In this document: piece after piece, positions 1 through 13,500 of the stretch
Layout of the letters: each line of letters starts with the position of its first letter
How positions within the stretch are numbered: the stretch's first letter is position 1
NCBI GenBank assembly: GCA_963931865.1
Contig: OZ007511.1
Coordinates: 11,855,396-11,919,395 of the forward strand
DNA length: 64,000 nucleotides
Origin: Axinella damicornis
Lineage: Eukaryota; Porifera; Demospongiae; Axinellida; Axinellidae
Direction of reading: 5' to 3'
Notes under the pieces: model-generated
The model's input: the letters and a program-made list of their open reading frames with translations, nothing else
Told to the model about the DNA's origin: nothing
Databases searched by the model: none
Program-made: the position numbers and the translations under genes

Positions 1-954
1 ACGTATACGGTATAACTAAATGTGAAGTGATCACACAAGAAAGGTTATATCTTCGGATGTGGTGTAGTGATTATAATACTTTTTGGTATGCAAGCTCAGC
101 TACAGCAGCTCTACACACCAATGTATGTACAAAGTTTGTAGCTTACTCAGAACGAGAGATATGACCTGACAACTGGAATTGAGTGAAAATGAGCACCATC
201 TTCACAAAAATTGGTGCCGTTTGCAGTAACCAACTCCTGGACAGCTATTGCAGGTATTTTGTTCAAGAAGTATGAATGCTATAGTTAGGGTTTACATCAG
301 TTTCCGTGTTCCAGCAATGCAAATGGTATAAACAGTCCACATAAAATAATGCATGTGGGAATGAGAAAATGTATAGTCACCGGTATTAACATATGACAGA
401 GAACTCTACATAGAGGCTCTGAAGTCTGTTCCTGAGTCAGCAGATGGTACAGAGCACTTCACACTTCGAGATGAAAGTATAAAGTGATAGCAAACAGAGT
501 CACCAGCACATACTATTCTGGTTCAGCTAACAGCGTCCAAAGTTCAACCTGGCCAGTGTAGCACCTGCTCACTGTTCTGCAAGAAGAGTAATCCAAGGTA
601 CACTCATCCTATAGCAGTGGAAGAATAACAGAGGGAAGGGTACACACTGACCAACACTGAAAGCATTAGGACACTATGTGCAAAACAGCTTGGGAGAAAT
701 GTTATCGAACCCACAATAGGATACCTAAGCCAATCAAGGCTAGCACCAAATGCAATATTAAGAGTTGCGCGACCATCCAGTGCACAGTAAAACCGTACCA
801 CACAGGCTCTAGGAGATGCTCAATAAGAGGGTTATAGCAGAGCCAGGGATACTATAGGGCATATCATTCCCAATTGGGATGTGTATACTGATCATTACAA
901 AACACTGTGTTTTGACACCATAGAGAGGGTTTGTTGCCACATGAATCCACAGTA
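1..954. other. No gene detected
   Basis: AT-rich sequence with only short open stretches, none with family motifs or paired splice signals. Confidence 0.6.
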
Positions 955-1510
955 TATACAAGTAGCTGAGCTCGCTTCGCTCGCTCAGCTACTTCCCCCT
1001 TGTTCGCCTACCATGCGTAATCCGGCCGCGCCGGCAGCTCTCTGAAGAGCTGCTTCTCCCCGATTGCGTCCGCTTCAGCTGCTGCTCGCCGCTTGCGTCC
1101 GCTTCAGCTGCTGCTCCCGGGCCCGATTGCGACATCCGCTTCCACTGCTGCTCGCGCTCCCCGTTTGCCTCCGCCTCGCGTCCAGCTGCTGCTCCCTGAT
1201 TGCGCCCGCTTCAGCTGCTGCTGCACTGCTCGCCGCCCGATCGCGTCCGCTTCGACTGCTGCTCCCCGATTGCGTCCGCTTGAACTGCTGCTCGCCCGAT
1301 TGCGCCATGCGTCCGCTTCGACTGCTGCTCCCCGATTGCATACCCGGGCCCAATGTTCTCGAACATTCTTCGCGGAGTTCGAGGTTCAGTACATGTAAGT
1401 AAATTAAAGTACGAAGGTCGCGCGTCACTATAGTCCAGTCCCGCCCCACGAACATCGCACTTCCGTCAAGCACAGAAAGACAGACACACACACACACACA
1501 CGTTAAAATC
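955..1510. repeat. Composite repeat with GC-rich minisatellite
   Basis: A hairpin (GAGCTCGCTTCGCTCGCTC) is followed by about ten imperfect units built on CCGATTGCGTCCGCTTC and GACTGCTGCTC (1021-1350), then a tail with CTCGAACATTCTTCG and a short (CA)n run. An inverted, more decayed relative with the same order of parts lies at 47500-47865. The overlapping open frames are only consequences of the repeat. Confidence 0.7.
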
Positions 1511-2470
1511 TTAATGTATTGATGGATGGAATGAGAAGAAGGCTGATTGTCAGTGGTATGGGAGGTACCAGTGAACATACATGTAGAAAGCATAGCCTGA
1601 TAGGCACAATTGGTTCTAAGTGGCTACATGTGGCTAAATGGTTGCAGGTGCAAGACAGGATGTGCAGCCATTAGTTGTGGCTATAAACATACACTGAGCA
1701 CTTGGATGCCACAGCATTATTTGTACCGTTCCATGTGAGAGTGACAGATGGTTATAAACAGACACTGAGCACCTGGATGCCACAGCATTATCTGTACCGT
1801 TGGGGCTCACCTTCCATGTGAGAGTGACAGATCTCGAAGTAGACAATATTATAATACAGCAGGAGCACCGGACCAGCAGAACACGCTGATATTAAGACTG
1901 GATGAGAGATGGTGAAGAGCTAGAGGAGGTCATAGAGCATGAATCTGGTGATAATAGTGACTATGAATTACAAATATAGCAGCTTTATCATTGTTATTAT
2001 GTGTATCAACATGTGCATGCTTAATCATACTGTATTGAGAGATGATCTGGATCAGGGTTATAAAAGCTGGTGCCATTTCTAGTAACCTTCATCCACAAAC
2101 TTAAAACTTACTCTGCTAGTTTAGTATACCCATAGCTAACTGCTATTAGCCCTAACAGCCGTGTTCCAGCCCCCAGGAAGAAGATACACCCTTGAACACC
2201 ACTTTTGACCTTACAAAAAAGGTCAACATGAGCACACTAAATCGCTAATTCCCTTTATGCTCGCCGTCTTTGACCAAGATTAGGTAGCTATTACTACAAC
2301 CATACTCCTACTTACCTCGAAACAGTGTAGCCCGACCCTTCGCCATCTTCGAGGAGAGAAATAACATAGCTTGAACTGCATGATGTAGAAAAAGCCATTT
2401 TCGGACAGGAAGTGGCCGTGCGCTGTAATTAAATTCCCGGAAGTTTGTACGTTGGCGATTCGACTGGATC

Positions 2471-2503
2471 TAGTCTCGCGGGGGTCTGGCCCCGCGAGAC
2501 TAG
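2471..2503. repeat. Perfect-arm hairpin
   Basis: TAGTCTCGCGGGG pairs with CCCCGCGAGACTA around a short TCTGG loop. It resembles the TAGCCTCG family ends, but no target duplication is visible. Confidence 0.55.
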
Positions 2504-3119
2504 CAACGACGGCGAGTATGCCGCCAACCAGGCGGCTATTCCGAAATTCTTGCCAACAACAGAGGCCCAGATATCAGCATTGTAGACGTACCCTCTCACC
2601 ATTGTCAACCGAAAACAGAAAGACGACACTTATTTGCGTACGCTTACGCGTAGTGCTAGGGGGCGTGGCAATGCGCAGGCGCATACGAAAATTAAAATAC
2701 GAAAATTTCTGCTGAGGGGCTTATGGCCATTGATACGAAATTTTGCACCTATGAAAATATCCCGCTATACGGTATTTTTCATGCAGTCCCTGGGCCCATT
2801 AACATACGTATGGATGGTGATGATGTCATCACTGAACTCACTTGAGTTACCATAAATGGCATTGTTCAAATTTGGATGGACAAAGGGCAAATTCCTTTTA
2901 AGGTGAACCACCCTTCAACAGATTCAATGGTAACAACAATAATTATTGCAATAACGTGTGATCACATTCATGGCAAAATACTAAACCTTCAACGTCGTCA
3001 TAATCCTCAGCAATTCTTCTCAGAGTTGTGACCACCATCACGGGTGCAAAGGTTAATCATCACGCATGCGCACTGGACATCAGGTGACATACTTAACTTA
3101 TAAACGCATCCCTATTAAA

Positions 3120-3400
3120 CAAGAGCACCCCCATATTACTGAATTGTACCCCCTCTCAACTTGAAGTGCACCCCCTATTGCAAAGTGTACCCCCTCTCAA
3201 CATAAAGTGCACCCCCTAATGCAAAGTATACCCCCTCTCAACTTGAAGTATACCCCCTCTCAACTTGAAGTATACCCCCTCTCAACTTGAAGTACACCCC
3301 CTATTGCAAAGTACACCCCCTCTCAACTTGAAGTATACCCCCTCTCAACTTGAAATCACCCCCCTCTAGATTGCTACCCCCATTTTGACACTGATCACCC
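3120..3400 (+). repeat. Minisatellite of about 21-23 bp
   Basis: About a dozen units of the type TACCCCCTCTCAACTTGAAG alternate with variants carrying ATTGCAAAGT. The array lies in otherwise gene-free DNA downstream of the eIF3m stop codon. Confidence 0.75.
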
Positions 3401-4526
3401 CCCATACCTGAAGAGCTGGCATTTAATTGGGTAATCTAACATCCTATCCCTCCTAAGTGTAAAATTAATTGTTATGACATTGTATGATTGTTGATGACTG
3501 AAATCTGCTAATTGAAGACATAATTATTATGGTCAAAGAGGACAGCACCAGTTACAGCAGGAAATCGGTTTTCGGAACAGCCCATGCAGCAGTCTTCAGA
3601 AGAGCATTAAACATGCAGCCATGCTATAGTGCTCTTGCTCGCATGCATGCACATGGCATGGCTGAATTTATTGTCCCTACGTATATATACCTGTCACATT
3701 GTGCAGGCATGCAGGTATTGATGAAGCTGATAATAGATACGTTAACAAGAGTTTGTTGTTCAGTAAATAATAATTAAATTAAATTAAATAAATAACAGTT
3801 CCTCCACTGGTCCCCATCCCAACACGCCACTATATAATAATTATATACCTGGATGAAAAGAGGGTAGAGTTGTTGACGTGGCGAAGGCTAGGGGATGGAG
3901 GATATGTGACCTTCACTTGTAACGTGGTTAATGAGAAAGAGTGGGAGGAGGGGAGGTAGAGGGAATATTTCAATGTCATGTAATCCATAATTATGTCAGT
4001 TGGCTCGTGCAGCATGCAGTTTCGGTGTCTCCGGAACTTCATGGGTACATGTATAGATTCCAAATTTTGGCCGAGTAAAAGGCAAAGCATAGTTCACCTT
4101 TTCAGATGATTTCAAGATTATAGTTACAAATGAAGTGGTTATTGTTCAAGCAGGAAATAGGGCGATGGGTTACTACTTTGATAGCAAATGGGCACGGGCA
4201 ACGATAACTTCACCGTCAGGTACATGCACTCATGCAGCACTGTAGGTAGCCCTGTCACAAGCTATTGGCCTTCTGCTAAAACTATACTTGATCAGTAATA
4301 ATTATCTCTTCTGGCTGTGACCCTACATTCTTTTTATTTGGGCACTTGAATGACAACATGCAGATTTCCGCAAACCATTATGTACTTGCGACAGAACTGC
4401 AGTGAAAACATCTACGATGGCATCCCTGAAACAATGCCATGTCAACATTATCATATAAGTGCACGGCATCCAATCGTACAATAATTCAATGTCTGCCATA
4501 ATATGATCGCACCAGTCAAGTATGTT

Positions 4527-7500
4527 CTACGTCTTGATGGATTCCAGGCTACCCTTGACGGAGTGAATATTCTGTTTCCAGGAAGACAAGTGCTCACGAA
4601 GAAATTTCCAATGCTCTAAGTCAAAAGTACGATGAACTGAACTCCTGAAACAGATCAAACAGTATAAGAATTAGTCACAGCTTCACAAGCAGTGAAGGGA
4701 GTAGCCTCGTACCCAGGCCCACGCGCGGAACGCGGAAGAGGGCCTGGTCACACTTGGCAAAATTCCCGTATGTGCTCAGTCAGCATAATTGTGTAAGCGA
4801 TTACATTCCTTACTTGGATGCATTCGAATTCACGCGGCAGGTAGCCTGTTAGTGACGGCTAAGTAGAAAGTCCTTGCCAAGGAGCGACCAGAAGTGAGTC
4901 TTGAAGGCTAGAACAGCGGTTTTATCAAACGGCTACACTTTTCACGGGGTAAAGAATGATTAGCCGAAATCAAGACTGCTGAGCTCAGCACATATGGAAA
5001 TTTTGCCAAGTGTCACCAGGCCCACTTCCACGTTCCGCGTGTGGGCCTGGGAACGAGGCTATGAGGGGGAGGGTGGACAATCTTACCAATGCAAAATTGA
5101 AATTGCATTACTAAAGCCTTTAGGCTAATTCAACTTTCCCCCATTTGACATGCCAGGCCCAGGGTAATGCTGTGACATATTGAAACTGGAAGTGGCAATT
5201 AACGACCAGGAAATATGCTGGTGTAAACTATGATAAGCACTTCAACTATGCTCTCCTTGTTTAGTTTCGTTCCCAGGCCTCCGCCCAGATTTTATCTCAT
5301 AGCCGTGGAGAGTTTCCTCCATGGCTGCGAGATAAAATCTGGGCGGAGGCCTGGGGACGAGCTACTTCTTGTTTCTGTCCATAGCTCAGCAGATACTTAC
5401 GTTACGATTACTCTCTGGTTGACTTGGTTAATCCTAGCCTCAACCAGCTTCAGTCGAATTGCTGTGTAAGAGACAGAGGTGGTAGGTTATAGCACACATT
5501 CAGTCATAAGGAAGGAGCGCAATTAGGCAAACTATCGTGGCCCACCATGTGCACAGAGCAGACATAACCACAAGTACACAAACTCCACGTTATGTGATAT
5601 GCTTGCCGAAGTGTAGCCTCGAACCCAGGTTCGAGGCTAGCCCAAGTGTATCTGATGTGGCAGTCCCGGGTAGAAAACAAACACTATTCCACCTTGGTCA
5701 AAAATGAGTTAGTAATGCTAATCGAAGCAGGGCCTGAAAGTCAGTCACCCTCACATGCAATCTAATGTCTCCCTCTCCTGAAGTTCCTTACCCTCTAGAA
5801 TGACCATCTCCACCTCCTCAATCGGGAGGTTCAGTTCCAAGCAGAGAGCCGAGAAGGACACCTCGCTCGACTCCACTGCTAGACTGGTCAGCGTCAGTAG
5901 ACGCAACTTGTGGACACAGTAGCTGTGGTCTAGACCTGCAGGGAAAGAACACAAGCTCAGGTACTATATTGCACTGATGACGATCGATCAAGTCACCAGA
6001 ATCAGGACAGGCACAAGCTCAGGCACTACATTGCACTGAAGGTGATTGATCAAGTCACAAGCTCAGGTACTATATACATTGCACTGAAGCTGATCGATCA
6101 AGTTACCAGAAGCAAGACAGGCAGGTGAGATTCATCACACATTTGTACAGAATGCAACAAAAGCTGGGGACAAGGGTGAGGCCATATGCAGCTTCAACAC
6201 AGTCACATGGCTAGGGGTTTTGTAACTATGTCCACAGAGATCCATTTGCATCTAAATACGGTCATGACGTCAAGATATTAGGATTGAGTACAACAACTTA
6301 CCCAGCCCATCCACAAAATCTTTGTTTGTCTCATAGAATTTCACAAATGCTGAGAGCTTCTCATTGACAAATATTTTCAGCAACTAAAAGGGAGAGAGAG
6401 AACTGCGATACTGACTGGCAGACAAAACCGACTGAACGTGCACGGATAATTACACAAGCACAGATGGCACACAAAACGAATCATATACAATGTACGTGCA
6501 CAGTAGCAGCCAGAGAAAGTTCCCGTTTCAATCCAGAATTATGAGCGTAATACAGTATACAGTAACTACTGCATACGTGATTGACCACGCAGAGATGCCT
6601 CGCAGGAAGCTTTGATATAATTTGGCAGTTGCAGAACATAAATTATCATGAGCGATGGCAAGTCTCTGTGAACGGCGAACGTCAACTTCATTCTGCCTGC
6701 CAAGTCTCTTTCTCTTGCGGTCAGCCGATCTGACAGTCTCCCTCCTCGCCTCATCAGTTCTCCCTCGATGTTGCTGTACTCTTTGCCTTGTCAATCGTCG
6801 TCTCCTGTCAGAAACCGACTCATACTCATCCATTTTGTACAGCAGCGACAAACGTGAGATCACATGGCTGGTAGGGGGAAAATTGTGCCGCGTAATGTAA
6901 GCTGTCGTCCACTGACGCATGCATGCCGAAATTCATTGTGGTGGTGAAGTTGTGAGTGCTGTATTAATTTCTTGTCTTCCTTTGGCCGCCATTGCTGACT
7001 CGATCGACCGAGCATGGTCCTCACGTGACAAGTGCATTAATTGGAATGAGCTGCAATATTAGATAGCTTACTTAGCTTTGAAGGTGCCCATTCATGGTTG
7101 ATACCGAAATTACTAAGAAGGATTAACAACTGCCAACACATAATAGTTTCGTACAATCGTACCACAGGAACAGAAGGGGAACGACTTCTGACCTCTACTG
7201 TCGTGCATCCGCCTTACCTGGTGTATTCTCTGAGAGCTGAGAGCAGCGACCGGCTCCAAACTGAGCAGGTGGTCAAAGACGAACTGTTTGGGATCAGAGA
7301 TCACCAGCACGATCAGCTGCTGTGCCAGCTGGGCACTCTCGTGGGCATCCGCAGAGGAGTAGGTCTTCAGGAGCTCCACCAGGATCTGGGTGGTCAGTCT
7401 GGGAGGGAGACGAGGGGAGGGAGACGAGGGGAGGGAGACGAGGGGAGGGAGACAAGGTGTAAGTAGAGAGGAAGTGATTACTCACTCCAGATCGATATGG

Positions 7501-10500
7501 ATAAACAATGTATGTGTGTAATGTACATGTGCGGGTTTGTTGCGGTGGAATATACTGACTCGATCCAGGGAGTTTACTGTGGATTATACTATACTTAGGC
7601 TATTCTAACCAATCAGGATACAGTATTTGCGGGAAATAACGGGTCATACATCCCGCTCTGTGGGCGCATGCGCGCACACAACCTGTTACGTAAGCCCAGA
7701 ATTTGCTGCAAAGCAGCAGACCAATCAGATTCATGAAAGACGTAGCTTAGCAACAAAATCCATGGCAACTGTCGTTATGCAGCAGATTTAGAAGCAGCGG
7801 TTTTGGTCAGTTTTAGGCGGTTTGAATTAGTTAGCTAGGAGTGAGCTGCTGAGAACTAGCTAGCTAAGAGTGAGCTGCTGAGAACTAGCTACGTTGGAGT
7901 GAGCTGCTGAGAACTAGCTAGCTTGGAGTGAGCTGCTGAGAACTAACTACAGCGACTTGGTAGCTAATGGCTAACCTGGATTATGCCAAGGATTTTAAAC
8001 TCTCGAAGAGGCAGACCGTCCAGCGTTTTGGTCCTCCGGTGCAAAAGGAGCAGATCCGCAAGCTAATTGACCAGCGCGTACCTCTCAACACGAAGAAGAC
8101 TACAAACTGGTGTATCAGCATGTGGAAGGCATGGAGCGAACACGGGGATAATGCTGAGCATTGAAAAACCCAGCGCACATAACCTTGATAACTACCTTGA
8201 CAAATTTATCGCGGAGGTGAACAGGCAAGACGGCGCACCCTATCCACTTGACACGCTCTACCAACTAGTGTCTGGAATACAGCGCACCTGAAGGAAAACG
8301 GTAGGGCAGAGCTGGGGATCCTTGACCCGATAAACTTGGATTTCGTTCAAACGCGTCAGGTTCTTGATGCCCGAATGAAGCAGCTGACTACTTGTGGAGT
8401 TGGGACGGTGAAAAAACAGGCACAACCACTATTAAACTCCGGACCAGGAAAACTCTTTGTCAGAAGTAAACCTACTTAATTGGAACTTCACTTGGGAGCA
8501 CAGTGGTGGATCGCCACCCTGTGCAGCCGTTTCATCACTACTATCATACTCTTTCACATGTGGGAGCACAGTGGTGGATGCCACCCTGTGCAACTGTGTC
8601 ATCACTACTACTACTATCGTACTCTTTCGCATGTATCAGTGCATATCTCAGTTGCATAGATCATACTATCATGCTCTTTCACATGTGGGAGCACAGTGGT
8701 GGATGCCACCCTGTGCAACCGAGTCATCACACCACTATCATACTCTTTCGCATAGATCATACTATCATGCTCTTTCGCATGTATCAGTGCATTATCTCAG
8801 TTGCATAGTAAAGCACTTACAATGCTACGAAGCATAGTCAAAGCTAAATGTTTGTCACCTTTATTCTGATCCTCTTAACCCTTTCCCTGGTGAGTTTATT
8901 TTGGAGGCAGTAATCAATAATAACCAGCTCATCTATAAAAATCTGTTGTGCAGTGACTATGCTATAAAGTCCCCAGCAACCATATCTCCAGGTAACCAGT
9001 GAGTTGCTGAAGACGATGACGTCACTCACGTTGCCTAGCAACCATGCACGCACTATTTATAGCCGTTTATTTATAGATTCTGTATCAACATCATTATAAA
9101 ATCTGTTATTGCACACACACAAAGCAATCCAATGCCACTATGGACTGTTTCCAATCTTCTGTAACATGCTTAGATCCCTCAGAAACCCTCCAGGAGTCAT
9201 CACGGTGCGCTAGGGTCCTGATGAAAGAGATGAAACCAAGACCACACATAAATCATCTGTACATAAACCACTATATCAAGTCTTTGCTACTATATTTAGA
9301 CTTCCAAATTTCATTTCTAGCTTCTAAAAGAGTAGACTTACTCAAAACAGGGTCCACTGCCTCGTCATCGGGACCAGAGTGACTGCCAAACTCCAACGCT
9401 TCATCGGGTTCGTCACCGTCTTCGTCAACGACTTCGAGTGCCTCCCCCTGGCGACTAACCCGGAGTAAAACGGCTCAAACTGCCTTCAGGTAGGTAGCCA
9501 CAGATCCTTTCCCCCTCAAAACTCACTTTCTTCACCTTCAGAGAGGCCGAGGCGGTCGACTTCAAGTAGAGAAAACACTTCGATCACGGAAAGTCGAGCT
9601 GCCATTTTGCGGTCACATTTACAACGTGCACAGAACGTAGAAACCTAAATAGCCGAAATTTTTAAGACGTAAGCCGTTGTAGAGCAATTCATTGCGCATG
9701 CTCTGATATCTTTAGTTAGCGCTAAATTCAAAGTTTCGATTTTTTATGATTTTTGGAACGAAGGTACTACCCCATGCCGCCATATGGCGGCTTCACCAGG
9801 AAAAGGGTTAAGTGATTTTGTCTTGTTGTTTACCTCTGTTGTAATGAAGAAACAATTTCATTCAGTTCGCGCAGATTAAAATAGCCTAAGCATAGTATAA
9901 GTTAGTTGTATCACTGGCCAGCGGGATGTAAGACCCTTATATCCCTCGGGAAAGGTCAGTGCTTTCGTTCCGCCTCGGAAGTGCCTCGGGCTGCGCCCTC
10001 GGCACTTCCTCGGCTTCACTCAAGCACTGACCTTTCCCGCGGGATATAACGGGTCTTACATCCCGCTGGCCAGGGATATAACCTATGACTCAATCCAGGG
10101 AGTTTACTGGGGAATATACTGACTTTGTCTACTGTGGAATATACTGACAAAAGATATTATAATAACTTTGTTTAGCCTCGTTCCCAGTCCCACGCCCAGC
10201 TTTTCGTCGCTGCTTAGTACGGTAAAGCGGGGAGGGCCTGGTACATTTCCTCACGTGAGCATGACGTAATTGAAAAACCGCAAAATTTTCAGAACGAAGA
10301 CGCTACTTTTTGCGTGTTATTCAGCCATCTACACGTTCAACGCTCGGTGAGTATGACAGTCGCCCCCCGATAGCTAGATACGTGTGGTGTGTTACCTGGT
10401 ACCTTCGCTCTTCTTGCTGTTCTGAGACCCACTACGCCCACGTTAAACTTCCGGTCTTTCTACCCCTTTCTACCTTTGACGTCACTCACGTGAGGAAATG

Positions 10501-13500
10501 TACCAGGCCCTCCCCGCTTTACCGTACTAAGCAGCGATGAAAAGCTGGGCGTGGGACTGGGAACGAGGCTAAACTTTGTTAGTGTGGAATATACTGACAA
10601 CGATTACTGTGGAATATACAGACTTTGTTCCAGAAGATTACTGTGGATTCCAGAAGATTACTGTGGAATATACTGACTTTGTTCCGGTACTGTGGAATGC
10701 ACTGATCTATTTCACAACCTACGATTTGTTGCTGGAGTCGCTGAATGCTTCCCACATCAGGAGGTATAGCTCTCTGACCTGGGGCTCCGACAGACGCCAG
10801 TCCTCAGCCCACTTCTTGAGCTAGGCAAGGAGAGAGAGATGGTACATGTTATGGCCACATTGCAGCGTAGATCGCTTTCAGTGCCACACGAGGCCTGGTG
10901 ACTCAACCTCATCAGGTTCGGGTGATTTCAGTTGTCGTTCCAAAATTCAGCAACCAACTGCTTCTGGTACTCTACATGTAGAGCATGGCATTGACCACAC
11001 TACCAGCATTACCACACTGTTGTCTTTCAGAAGATGTGGAAGCCATTAAATTTTGTTGGAAACCCTTGTTCTGCTTCAAAGAGGGAATTCCCCCATTTGG
11101 ACCACCACCTGCTACCTATCATTTCCAGCTGCCTGATGTACATTTCACAGTGTAAGGTCCCTCAGAGAATGCTTTGTCGTCATGGTAACCCTGCATGCCG
11201 TCTGAGTAGCAGGCAACTACTCGCATGCGGGCTCTCTGACGCAAATTACATCATCACAGGGAATGACAGCCTACTCCCACCAACAGTGAGCACATTCAAT
11301 GTACCGTAGTCGCGCGTTATTAGGCGCAGCTCACGTATAGGCTAGTGTTGTTTTAGTATTGCTATCCGAGTATTAGTTTAGTTATAGTTAGTTTTTGGAA
11401 TTCAATGGACAGATTTAGTTAGTTACAGTTATTGTTGTGCTCCTTCAGAAACTTTTAGTTATAGTTTTAGTTAGTTAACTAAAATGGAAAAAGGCTAACT
11501 AAAAGGGTTTTAGTTTTAGTTAACTAAAAGAAAACTAGTGAAATTCACTGTTTTCATTTTAGTTTTAGTTGTTTGAGCCAACCAAACATTATAGTTAGTT
11601 ATAGTTTAGTTCTGGATTTTCAGTATTGATTTAGTTAGTTATAGTTTTGATTAACTAGAAGTCAAAACCCCATACTAAAAGGGTATTTAGTTATTGTTAT
11701 AGTTAACTAAAACAACACTAGTATAGGCACATATTCGCTGTTAGGCGCAGGTTCAACTCTCGTCTCAGCTACTCTTTATTAAGTGCTGCCAGAAACACTG
11801 CCATTTTTGATCCTATGGAGTGGAAAATATTATAATTAGAAATGAAGCACACTTCCCTATCGAGGAATGTCATTCAAATTAAGCGCATCTTGCATATACA
11901 TAACGTATGCAAATATTTCCTTCCAGTGAAGACATACGTGTATGTGTAGACACATGCGCCTATTAGCGAGCGGCTATGGGATCAGGACTGCACATCACAG
12001 CAACTGCAGTGGTGATGCATGCACAGGGTGGGCTCTGGGTTCAAGTCGATGCAGTTTGTGGAGTGGACAGAAAATGCAATATTTCTCATGACAGAAACAG
12101 GAGTAGGCCAATTATCCTTTCAGGTAAGGCCTCGTACAGACGGAAATGGTGATATTAACAGGAACCACGGTATTACTTTCCAGGACTCTATCCTTGTCAC
12201 TAACATCTGTCCATTTGCAGTAGCTTTATTCCAGTACCAGATATCACACTCATACTAATGAAAATGAGTATTTTCTCACCTTCTCCATGTCCATTGAAAT
12301 CATGTTGGCCAGCCCAACTTCCCGTGCCAGTCTTAAACGATGGCACATTACAATGAAACGACGAGAGTCCCTCGCATCCAGATGACAGAACATCAGGCCC
12401 AGCCTGAGGGAGAGATAAAAGGGTTAGGAGGGAAAGATGAGGGAAAGATGTGGAAAAGATGCGAGAAAGATACAGGAAAGATGCGGGAAAGATGCAGGAA
12501 AGATGCGGGAAATGGGGAAGGAAATGGGGAAGGGTAATTGTGAGGGGAGAGTAAGTTAACCATGGGAGGGAAAGGAGTGGGAGGGGGAGGGCGGGGGAGG
12601 GAGGGAGGGAGGGAGGGAGGGAGGAGGGATGTGCAGGAGAGGAGAAGGATTAGGAGAAAGGGAGTGGGGGGGGGGGGGGGGGGGGGGGGGGAGGGAAGGA
12701 GGAAGGAAGTGGGGATGTGAAGGAGAGAAGATGAGGAGAAAGGAAGGGACAAGGAGGAAGGGGGAGAGATACAGAAACAGAAAGGGAGGAAGGCGAGGTG
12801 GAGTGGGAGGGGCAAGAAGAGGAAGGGAGCTACTTGCAATACAACTCTGAATCCGTTAGATGTAAAGCAATCTGGTTAAAAGTTTCATGATTGAACTAAT
12901 ATCTTGAAGTCATCTTTTGGGAGTGAAGTTCACACTAAAGAGATCCTTATTCTGGTGGCAATCCTATCAGCCTCACTAGGTGTACCACTTACAGTTTCAG
13001 CTTGAATGTTCCATTGTCGCGGTCGGCACCAGAGGAAATTTTCCGGCAGAGAAGGTCCACAAACTGCTCCGTCATGTCAGCAGGTATGACGTGGAAGAGA
13101 GAGACAACACTGTAGAAGAACCCCTCTACTTCTGCTCACAGAATGGAGTGAAGGGGGGGGGGGGGGGGGGGGGGGAGGAAGGGGATAGCGGAGGAGATTG
13201 GGAGGGGAAGGGAAAAAGTGGATCAGAGAAAGGAAGGGTTAGGCACAGAATTGGAACATATATACAGGTGTATGTATATATAGATTAGTTGCTGTACTGT
13301 TGCACCAGGTGAAATCTAGCCTTGTTCCCAGGCCCCGCCCAGCTTTTCGTCACTTGCAGTATGGAAAAGCGGGGAGAGCCTGGTATGTTTCCTCACATGA
13401 GCATTACATAATCAACAAACGGCCAAAATTTTCAGAACGAAAAAGCAAAGTTTGCGTATTGTTCGACCAACTACACGTTCAATGCTTGGTGTATATGACA

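Noticed and set aside
1064..1593. Overlapping long frames on both strands
   Set aside because: They arise from a GC-rich minisatellite read in several frames.
2315..2629. Minus-strand starts at 2393 (MAFSTSC, then LLEDGEGSGYTVS) and 2629 (MVRGYVYNADIWASVVGK region) that together recall the N-terminus of the exosome subunit CSL4/EXOSC1
   Set aside because: The pieces are in the wrong order on the strand, no later exon was found, and an alternative ATG (MAKGRATLFR) before the same donor is as likely. The resemblance is too short to trust.
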